The position numbers were made by a program, and so were the translations under genes. From NCBI RefSeq assembly GCF_001444405.1, contig NZ_CP013188.1, forward strand, positions 434,001-498,000: a stretch of DNA of 64,000 nt, written 5' to 3'. Position 1 is the first letter of the stretch; each line of letters begins with the position of its first letter. The notes under the pieces are model-generated. The model saw only the letters and a program-made list of their open reading frames with translations. It searched no databases and was not told where the DNA came from. Of this stretch, positions 57,758-64,000 are shown one piece after another. This DNA is from Pseudoalteromonas phenolica (GTDB taxonomy: Bacteria; Pseudomonadota; Gammaproteobacteria; Enterobacterales; Alteromonadaceae).

Positions 57758-59325
57758 ATAATCAGTATCAAACACTCAGATTAGTATTAGGCGATCAACT
57801 CAATGCCAGTCACAGCTGGTATCAAGATAAAAGCGAAGATGTATTGTACGTAATGGCGGAATTACACCAAGAAGCCACTTATACGGTGCATCACATTCAA
57901 AAAGTACAGGCGTTTTTTGCTGCTATGCAAGGGTTTGCAGCAGGCTTAAAGCAAGCAGGGTTTCACGTTCTGCATTTAACATTAGACGACACTGCAGAGT
58001 TTAAAAACTTACCAGAAATGCTAACTCATTTAATTAAAAAGTTCGGTATACAGCAATTTGAGTATCAGCTTGCTGATGAAGCAAGGCTTCGTACTCAAAT
58101 GAGCGAGTTTTGCCAAAGCCTAGAAATCAAAACCATGGGCTTTGAAGCCGAGCACTTTTACGTGAGTGACCAAGAGCTAGGACAATACTTTAAAGTCAAC
58201 AAAAAGCACCGCTTAGAACACTTTTATCGTACTTTGCGTGCACGTTTCGATATTTTAATGCGAAATGGTGAGCCTGAAGGTGGGCAATGGAATTATGATA
58301 AAGACAATCGTGAGAAGCTTAAAAAACAAGATTTAAGTGACGTACCGCAACCTTTGTTATTTGCCAATGATGTCACTGAAATCAACGAGCGGATCGCTCG
58401 GCACAATATAAAAACAATGGGGAAAGGTGATAACACTTTACTCTGGCCTATAAATCGCAAGCAGTCTGTTGAGCTTCTGAACTTTTTTTGTGAAGTATGC
58501 TTGCCAAACTTTGGCCGTTTTCAAGATGCTATGACGGGACAATTAAAAGGTCTGGGTGAAGACCTAGGCTGGAGTTTGTACCACAGTCGAATTTCATTTG
58601 CCCTAAACAGTAAAATTTTGTCGCCGAAGCAGGTGGTTGATACCGCGATACATTACTATCGACAATCAAATGGTAAAATCAATTTGGCGCAAATAGAAGG
58701 CTTTGTCAGACAAATACTTGGCTGGAGAGAGTTCGTAAGAGGAATCTACTGGGCAAATATGCCTAACTACGCAACATTGAACCATTTAGACACAACACGT
58801 GTGCTACCAAGTTGGTTTTGGGATGCGAATACCAAAATGAATTGCCAACATCATGCAATCAGTCAATCACTTGATTATGCCTATGCGCATCATATTCAGC
58901 GGTTAATGATCACAGGTAATTTTTGTTTGATCGCAGGTATTCACCCTGATGAGGTAGATGCTTGGTATTTGGGCGTGTATATCGATGCCATTGAATGGGT
59001 AGAGATGCCGAATACTCGAGGCATGAGCCAGTTTGCTGATGGTGGTATCGTCGGCTCCAAAGCTTATGCTGCAAGCGGAAACTATGTGAAGAAAATGAGT
59101 GACTATTGTTCGAGTTGTACTTACAAAGTGACTGAAACAGTGGGGAGCAATGCTTGCCCATTAAATTCACTGTATTGGCACTTTATGCATCGGAACCAAG
59201 AAAAGCTAGGCAACAACCCACGTACAGCTATGGTATTTAAAAACTGGCTTAAAAAAACCGATGAGCAAAGGGCTGCGGTACTTAATCAAGCAGAAACCTA
59301 CTTAGAAAATATTAATAATATTTAA
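57754..59325 (+). CDS. Iron-sulfur bacterial cryptochrome/(6-4) photolyase family protein
   Basis: 523 residues, PhrB-like (FeS-BCP). The start LRLVLGDQLNASHSWYQD is the family's hallmark. The C-terminal half has four Cys in the expected positions for a [4Fe-4S] cluster: GNFCLIAG, DYCSSCTYK and NACPLN. Motifs ILGWREFVRGIYW and EWVEMPNTRGMSQFADGGIVGSKAYAASGNYV match (6-4) photolyases that use FAD and a lumazine antenna. It should repair (6-4) photoproducts after light excitation. GGAG (AAGGAG) lies in the end of the DUF2256 gene. Last gene of the operon. Confidence 0.93.
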   Translation: MNNQYQTLRLVLGDQLNASHSWYQDKSEDVLYVMAELHQEATYTVHHIQKVQAFFAAMQGFAAGLKQAGFHVLHLTLDDTAEFKNLPEMLTHLIKKFGIQQFEYQLADEARLRTQMSEFCQSLEIKTMGFEAEHFYVSDQELGQYFKVNKKHRLEHFYRTLRARFDILMRNGEPEGGQWNYDKDNREKLKKQDLSDVPQPLLFANDVTEINERIARHNIKTMGKGDNTLLWPINRKQSVELLNFFCEVCLPNFGRFQDAMTGQLKGLGEDLGWSLYHSRISFALNSKILSPKQVVDTAIHYYRQSNGKINLAQIEGFVRQILGWREFVRGIYWANMPNYATLNHLDTTRVLPSWFWDANTKMNCQHHAISQSLDYAYAHHIQRLMITGNFCLIAGIHPDEVDAWYLGVYIDAIEWVEMPNTRGMSQFADGGIVGSKAYAASGNYVKKMSDYCSSCTYKVTETVGSNACPLNSLYWHFMHRNQEKLGNNPRTAMVFKNWLKKTDEQRAAVLNQAETYLENINNI

Positions 59326-59362
59326 TAGAATCTTTATCGCGCTGGTTGTTGGCTCAATGATA

Positions 59363-60259
59363 TCAAACGCCTACGATCAGCACTTTACCTTGTGCCATAC
59401 CTTCGCGTTCGCAACTTAAGTCAATGCGACTATTGAGCGGATAATTATAAATTTGCTCAATTTTAGGGTGAGTTTGAGAGACGAATTTGCAACTCCTTAC
59501 ATACAAACTCATGCGGCTTTGATTATCTAAAAATGCATAAGCGGTTTTGTCTAAGGCTTCTTTACAGGCCTTCATAATATCTGGGTGTACTTCGTTGTGA
59601 TGAATTGCTTTCAGTGCCTCTGCTTTATCAATAATTTGACAGCTACTGGCTAAAACACATACAGCATAAATATCTAATACCATGATCACCCGTATTTTTT
59701 GGGTAGAACGCTCAGCGTAAACTGCCATTACACTTGGTAGTTTTGATTCATCGAACTGTTGAGCTTTAATTGGTCTTAAAATCAGATCTTCACTGATATT
59801 CTTTTTCATTAAGCGTTCAAGCTGCTCGGTTTTAGGTAAAGGTAAACCTTCTTTAAGTGGCACAGCCTGTTCTGTTAAAAATTCTTGTTGCTCTAATGCT
59901 TCGACAATAGGTTGTAGCTGGGTAGTTAATTGTTTGTCTGTGAAGGGTTTTGATAAGAAAAAATTACACCCAGCGCTTTGGGCTTCAAGAATTTTTTCTT
60001 TTTCATCAATGGTAGAAATGACGCCAACGGGCAGTTCAGTATCGTTACTTCGAATGGCGGCTAACAACTCAAGACCTGTTTGCTCAGGCATATACCAATC
60101 AGTTAAGACAATATCAGGCTGCCAACTTTCTAACAATTTCATGGCTTCAGACACATTCTGAGCACAGCGAACAAACAGTTTACGATATTCAAACTGTTGT
60201 AGAGTACGCTTAATGATCTCTCGTGTTGCTAAACTGTCATCGACAACCAGAACCTTCAC
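59363..60259 (-). CDS. Response regulator with uncharacterised C-terminal domain
   Basis: 298 residues. N-terminal receiver (about 1-122): VLVVDDSLATREII with the acidic pair, the phospho-acceptor Asp in PDIVLTDWYMPEQTG, and KPF near the end. The C-terminal ~170 residues (about 125-298) are not a known DNA-binding, GGDEF, EAL or CheB domain; they contain PSVMAVYAERSTQKIRVIMVLD and end in VLIVGV, possibly an alpha/beta sensory fold as in CheX/CheC-like phosphatases. No kinase is adjacent on the strand. Divergent from the coiled-coil gene at 60353. Confidence 0.82.
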   Translation of the reverse strand: MKVLVVDDSLATREIIKRTLQQFEYRKLFVRCAQNVSEAMKLLESWQPDIVLTDWYMPEQTGLELLAAIRSNDTELPVGVISTIDEKEKILEAQSAGCNFFLSKPFTDKQLTTQLQPIVEALEQQEFLTEQAVPLKEGLPLPKTEQLERLMKKNISEDLILRPIKAQQFDESKLPSVMAVYAERSTQKIRVIMVLDIYAVCVLASSCQIIDKAEALKAIHHNEVHPDIMKACKEALDKTAYAFLDNQSRMSLYVRSCKFVSQTHPKIEQIYNYPLNSRIDLSCEREGMAQGKVLIVGV

Positions 60260-60352
60260 ATAGTCTCCTAGATTAGATTAGTTTTATTCAGTATAGGCAG
60301 AATTTCTGATTAAAACTAAACTTATCATATTGATACTTGTGAGATTGGTAAT

Positions 60353-61144
60353 GTGACGTTTAATTTTCCCCTAGAAGCCTATCAATACATAGCACTAAAT
60401 TTTGGGTTACTGATATTAGCTGCATGGTTTTATATTTTGTTGCTTATTTTGAGAGAGTTCAGGAAGTTTGCGATATCTATGACTGGTCGCGGTCAAGGCT
60501 CGGGAGATAATGACGCACTCATTGCGATGTGCAGAGATTCTGTTGAGAGGGCAAGTCGCTTTTCAGATCAACATAGTAAAACCATCTCGGAATTGGTACA
60601 GGTTCAAGTTGCATTAGAGCAACAATTGGCGCAAATTCGTGCCTCAACGGCCGACCACATCACCAAAGAAGAACAAGCCTCAATCAATGATTTAAATAAA
60701 AAGCTGAGTCGCTCTCAAAAATTGATACGAAAATTAAAGGGGGACTTAGATGTCTCAGCCAAAAAGCTAAATGTGGCAAAAACAGAACTTGAAATGCAAA
60801 CCTCTTCTTTTGAAGACTTGCAAAGTAGTAATCAAAAACTACAGAACGAAGTAATTGCATTAAGAGCGCAAAAAGAAGAATGGATCAGCGAGCCTATGGC
60901 ACCGGCAAGCCAAAGTGAATCTGAAATGGCTGCTATGCTGAATAACTATAAGCGACAAATTGAAGAGCAGAATCAATTAATTGATCAGCTATCATTACAA
61001 ACCGATGGAGAAGTATCGCCTGCTGAAGTTGCGGCTTTACAAAAAGATCTTGAACAGGCAAAACATAAAATTAAGCATCTAAGTAAAGAAAAGAAATTTA
61101 TTGAAAGCCGCTATCTGGAAGCAGTGAATGCACAGAAACAATAA
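60353..61144 (+). CDS. Membrane-anchored coiled-coil protein
   Basis: 263 residues from a GTG at 60353 (MTFNFPLEAYQYIALNFGLL). One membrane helix (about 12-33), then a cytoplasmic region dominated by long coiled coil (about 60-263: LVQVQVALEQQLAQIRAST..., NDLNKKLSRSQKLIRKLKGDLD..., AALQKDLEQAKHKIKHLSKEKKF). The size and layout resemble ZipA-, RmuC-like or chemotaxis/signalling scaffolds, but no family signature is seen. It is followed 78 bp later by an unknown membrane-protein gene and preceded, divergently, by the response regulator. Confidence 0.72.
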   Translation: MTFNFPLEAYQYIALNFGLLILAAWFYILLLILREFRKFAISMTGRGQGSGDNDALIAMCRDSVERASRFSDQHSKTISELVQVQVALEQQLAQIRASTADHITKEEQASINDLNKKLSRSQKLIRKLKGDLDVSAKKLNVAKTELEMQTSSFEDLQSSNQKLQNEVIALRAQKEEWISEPMAPASQSESEMAAMLNNYKRQIEEQNQLIDQLSLQTDGEVSPAEVAALQKDLEQAKHKIKHLSKEKKFIESRYLEAVNAQKQ

Positions 61145-61222
61145 AATAGCATAATCTAAGGTGCTGATCTGTGTTACCTTTATGGTGTAACTGTGTAGAG
61201 CAACAAGAGGGCCATTTATTAT

Positions 61223-62587
61223 ATGAGCAAAACCAAATTAAGCCCTGATGAAAGCTTGTCTTTTAAACTGGTTACCCAGTTACTCCCAAAAGAAGCCAGT
61301 CAGCTAGATCTATATTTTTCAATCCCGACCGATATGGGAATTAATAAAGATACATTCAATGAAGTCGATTTTTTCAACGCCCATATAAAAACGCACTGTG
61401 CTTACTATTCTGAACAGCTCCATTTACCCTTAGTTCGAAGCCGATACATCAGCCAAAAAAAAGGTGAAAAAAGTGATTACAGAGTAAATTTGAATTTATT
61501 CTCATATCAAATTCGCATTGCACTTGATGCGGATATCAAAGTCACCCTGAAGCTAAAGCAAGCCGATGAATTTTATCCTGTCGCCTGTGAACTGGTTGAA
61601 CAGGCAAAAAAGTTGCTAAAGAAACTGCGTCGTTATCAGCCACCAGAGCAGACGTTAAAGCCTTACTTTCAGAATGCGGATAATTACCTAAGCTGGCACA
61701 GTGAACAGGCATTTCTAAAACTTTTGGCAAAAGGGCCTAAATCGAGTGAATTTAGCAGTGAAAGAAATGAGATTTTAGTGTTTTGCAAAGAAGAAACCGC
61801 TTACAGAGAAAAGCACAATTACAACTCACAAGTGACACTTGAAGATCCAAATCGGATCACCAACAAAATGCGTTTATTACAACGTTTGATTGAGCATGGC
61901 GTGGTGTTTAATAAGAAGACGCAAGATTTAAACTTAAATTTGAAGCGTCTAGTGCGTGGCTTAGTAACTGGGGTCATTATGGCCTTTGTGATGTATCTAG
62001 TTTTAAACGCCCGTTCAAATTTTCAAGAAATTACCATTGCGCTAATAGCTTTATTAGGCGTCATTTATGGGCTTAGAGAAACATTTAAAGACGAAATTAC
62101 TCAGTGGGCATGGCGTAAAATTCAGCATGGTCGGCCAAAGTGGCGAAATATCTTTAAAAACTCCGTCGATGACAAAGTTGTAGCGCGACAAACGGTGTGG
62201 TTCGAATTAATTAAAAGTAAGGAATTACCTGAGGATGTCGATGGGTTATTTCAAAAGCGCCGTCAGCAAAATAAGCAATCGGCAACCTTATTACACTTTT
62301 GCAGTAAAAACGAAGTTAAACAGCAAGAGTTTATTCCTGGGTATGAAGAAATCCAGCAACGCATCACCTTCAATCTGAGCTCATTTGCGCGTTATTTAAA
62401 AAAAGGCGCGGGCAAACTATATAGCCATGAAGGTAATAAAGTGTCAGGACAAGGGGTTGAGCGCCGTTATCAAATAAATCTAGTTTTAAAATACACCACA
62501 AACAGAGAAGACTCGGATAAGCAGCTAGAGCGTTACAAAGTGACCATGAATCGTTCAGAAATTGTTGCTATTGAGAAAATAAATTAA
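61223..62587 (+). CDS. Hypothetical protein with two central membrane helices
   Basis: 454 residues. A long soluble N-terminal domain (about 1-240) with strand-rich segments (DLYFSIPTDMG, YRVNLNLFSYQIRIALDADIKV), two adjacent hydrophobic helices (about 248-265 and 270-286: GVIMAFVMYLVLNAR, ITIALIALLGVIYG), then a basic C-terminal domain (about 290-454). Both soluble parts would be on the cytosolic side if the helices form a hairpin. No known motif, no Cys cluster and no NTP-binding loop. Family not recognised. Confidence 0.65.
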   Translation: MSKTKLSPDESLSFKLVTQLLPKEASQLDLYFSIPTDMGINKDTFNEVDFFNAHIKTHCAYYSEQLHLPLVRSRYISQKKGEKSDYRVNLNLFSYQIRIALDADIKVTLKLKQADEFYPVACELVEQAKKLLKKLRRYQPPEQTLKPYFQNADNYLSWHSEQAFLKLLAKGPKSSEFSSERNEILVFCKEETAYREKHNYNSQVTLEDPNRITNKMRLLQRLIEHGVVFNKKTQDLNLNLKRLVRGLVTGVIMAFVMYLVLNARSNFQEITIALIALLGVIYGLRETFKDEITQWAWRKIQHGRPKWRNIFKNSVDDKVVARQTVWFELIKSKELPEDVDGLFQKRRQQNKQSATLLHFCSKNEVKQQEFIPGYEEIQQRITFNLSSFARYLKKGAGKLYSHEGNKVSGQGVERRYQINLVLKYTTNREDSDKQLERYKVTMNRSEIVAIEKIN

Positions 62588-62644
62588 ATGCAAGTTGGGT
62601 TTATAATTTAAAAGCAACCTAAGGTGACTCATACTTCTTGGCTT

Positions 62645-64000
62645 TTATGCAGGAATTGTAGGAGTCACTAGTTGATTCAAAACGTCTATTAAATCTGATT
62701 TTTTGTATGGCTTTGTAATAACAGAATCAAACAGTGTGCGAAGCTCTTTCTCTTGAAAAATATCTGCGGTCACAGCAACTTTAGGTTGTTTGCATTGTAA
62801 GGTTTTAAGCTTTTCTAATGCTTGTAACCCTGACATACCTGGCAAATTAATATCGAGTAAAAAGATATCAAATGTGTTTAAACTCGACATCTCGAATAGC
62901 GCTTCAGCGGTTTCGAAAATCGTATATTGTCCGCCAAGTTGTTGTAGCATTGCCCTGATTAACATTTGGTTAAGCGGGTTATCTTCGACAACGCAAATGT
63001 GAATATTTTCTAAGTTCTTTGCTTCGACAGGTGCAATTTCAGTGCACTTCTGACATTCGTCTACAGGCAGTGATATTGAAACTAGGGTGCCTTTACCAAG
63101 AGTGCTCGATAACTGTATTTTGCCTTTCATAAGTTCAACTAAGCCCTTAGAAATACATAATCCAAGCCCTGTGCCTTCTTTTCGTTGCATGCCAACTTGT
63201 TTGAATTTATCAAACAAAAGTGCTTGATCGGTTTTACTGATTCCAATTCCTTGATCAGCGACTTCGATGTGTAACTTATCTCTATTTAAATAAAAACGAA
63301 CATTCACTTGTTTTCCTTGAGGCGTGAACTTAACTGCATTACCAATTATATTAACGATGATCTGCGTTAATTTTGTTTTATCAACATCAAAGAAACGTGT
63401 AGCAAAAGTGCTATCAATATCATAATTAAGCTCAATGTCCTCCTGCTGAGCTCTATTGCCCATCATGCTCATAATACTTTGAAATAACTTATCGAGGCTT
63501 ATTGGTTGTTGTTTTAGCTCCATTTTTCCCGCATCAATTTTTTCTAAGTCAAGCACCGAATTGACTATTTCTAGAAGCTGGTGGCTACTGAACTCAATGT
63601 TTTCTATATATTCATACTGTTCTTCTGGTAGCGCTTTTATTTCAACAGAACTCTTTAAAATTTCGCTAAAACCAGTTATCGCATTGAGCGGAGTACGAAG
63701 TTCATGGCTTATTGTTGATAAGAACTCATCTTTAGCGCGGTTTGAATCTTTCAATTGTTTTACTTTTAAACGCAGCTCTAATTGAGCAATGACTTGTTTA
63801 GCAAGAGTTTTAAGTGCTAAGCGTTGCTCATTCGTTAACTTTTGTGGCTCGTCACTTATCGCACAAAGTGTACCCACAGCTTCTCCATTTGGAGCACGTA
63901 GAGGTGCGCCAGCATAGAAGCGAATTTTGGGTCCATCGGTTACAAGTGGGTTATCAAAGAAGCGCTCATCTTTGCGCGCATCTTCGATTTCGAAAACGTG
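62645..64000 (-). CDS. GAF-domain hybrid sensor histidine kinase (partial, runs off right edge)
   Basis: The frame is open from its stop at 62645 through to 64000, so the start lies beyond the window; the shorter GTG start at 63877 is only an internal codon. The first visible residues (VFEIEDARKDERFFDNPLV, IRFYAGAPLRAPNGEAVGTLCAI) are a GAF domain. HisKA has the acceptor His in LSTISHELRTPLNA; the ATPase domain shows NIIGNAVKFT, DQGIGI and GTGLGLCI. A C-terminal receiver carries its Asp in DIFLLDINLPGMSG. It is convergent with the 61223 gene. Signal unknown; GAF may sense small molecules, light or redox state. Confidence 0.9.
   Translation of the reverse strand, partial: HVFEIEDARKDERFFDNPLVTDGPKIRFYAGAPLRAPNGEAVGTLCAISDEPQKLTNEQRLALKTLAKQVIAQLELRLKVKQLKDSNRAKDEFLSTISHELRTPLNAITGFSEILKSSVEIKALPEEQYEYIENIEFSSHQLLEIVNSVLDLEKIDAGKMELKQQPISLDKLFQSIMSMMGNRAQQEDIELNYDIDSTFATRFFDVDKTKLTQIIVNIIGNAVKFTPQGKQVNVRFYLNRDKLHIEVADQGIGISKTDQALLFDKFKQVGMQRKEGTGLGLCISKGLVELMKGKIQLSSTLGKGTLVSISLPVDECQKCTEIAPVEAKNLENIHICVVEDNPLNQMLIRAMLQQLGGQYTIFETAEALFEMSSLNTFDIFLLDINLPGMSGLQALEKLKTLQCKQPKVAVTADIFQEKELRTLFDSVITKPYKKSDLIDVLNQLVTPTIPA

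Noticed and set aside
1..64000. tRNA, rRNA, CRISPR arrays, prophage, integron or transposase genes
   Set aside because: None was found: no repeat-spacer pattern, no attC-like sites with cassette genes and no recombinase domain.

Overview
The window looks like chromosomal DNA of a marine gammaproteobacterium of the order Alteromonadales, most probably Pseudoalteromonas. This is inferred from the AT-rich composition and the gene content: tandem chemotaxis receptors, TonB-dependent and DUF5916 outer-membrane proteins, a CadC-like winged-helix/TPR regulator, BrnQ, a CioAB-type bd oxidase and a photolyase cluster. No database search was possible. There are no rRNA, tRNA, CRISPR or transposase genes. 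Nearly everything is core or semi-core metabolism, signalling and stress response; the clearest acquired-looking gene is an AT-rich NACHT ATPase.

Layout. 1-1302: a partial membrane protein, then a small membrane protein divergent from a TetR regulator, with two palindromic operators between them. 1396-8229: an anchored protein, a chemotaxis receptor, a flavodoxin-fold reductase under a SoxR/MerR-type promoter, an asparagine-synthase-like amidotransferase without the usual Cys, a 209-bp MITE-like repeat, a VOC protein and an ABC1/UbiB kinase-like protein. 8311-13235: Ogt plus an Ada/AlkA fusion (alkylation repair), a secreted HExxH protein and propionyl-CoA synthetase. 13333-18912: a second receptor, an orphan gene behind a textbook sigma-54 promoter, Mn-SOD, small unknowns, a PEP-mutase/isocitrate-lyase-type enzyme and a VOC gene with the second SoxR/MerR-type promoter. 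18918-25612: a large hybrid histidine kinase, HIT protein, membrane protein, GNAT, OhrR-like regulator with glutathione peroxidase, an EEP-family nuclease/phosphatase and an Lrp regulator. 25939-30345: a diguanylate cyclase, a divergent (type II-like) tryptophanyl-tRNA synthetase, a VOC protein and a YjeH-type amino-acid exporter. 30631-32502: the NACHT ATPase. 32651-40679: a LytTR regulator divergent from a TonB receptor, a PhoX-like (DUF839) lipoprotein, a two-haem-site protein and a membrane protein. 40852-54667: a solute-binding protein, DUF5916 barrel, BrnQ, small envelope proteins, a beta-propeller, cioAB, a CadC-like regulator, a helical-repeat protein and Rof. 54755-59325: three photolyase/cryptochrome genes and a DUF2256 zinc protein in one tight operon. 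59363-64000: a response regulator, a membrane coiled-coil protein, an unknown membrane protein and a GAF hybrid histidine kinase running off the edge.

The most striking observation is the leader of the tryptophanyl-tRNA synthetase gene. It carries a 20-codon peptide with two consecutive Trp codons (28279-28341), followed by three successive hairpins. The last one exactly masks the Shine-Dalgarno of trpS. Two alternative pairings would link them into a 1:2/3:4/5:6 versus 2:3/4:5 switch. This reads as ribosome-mediated attenuation acting on translation initiation rather than on a transcription terminator. The synthetase is of the divergent type that in some other bacteria serves as an inducible, antibiotic-tolerant second TrpRS.

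Other points worth attention are a matched pair of SoxR-box promoters driving two unrelated genes, the photolyase operon, a perfect 19-bp inverted repeat abutting the start of an unknown gene upstream of sodA, and an FNR-like site ahead of cioAB.
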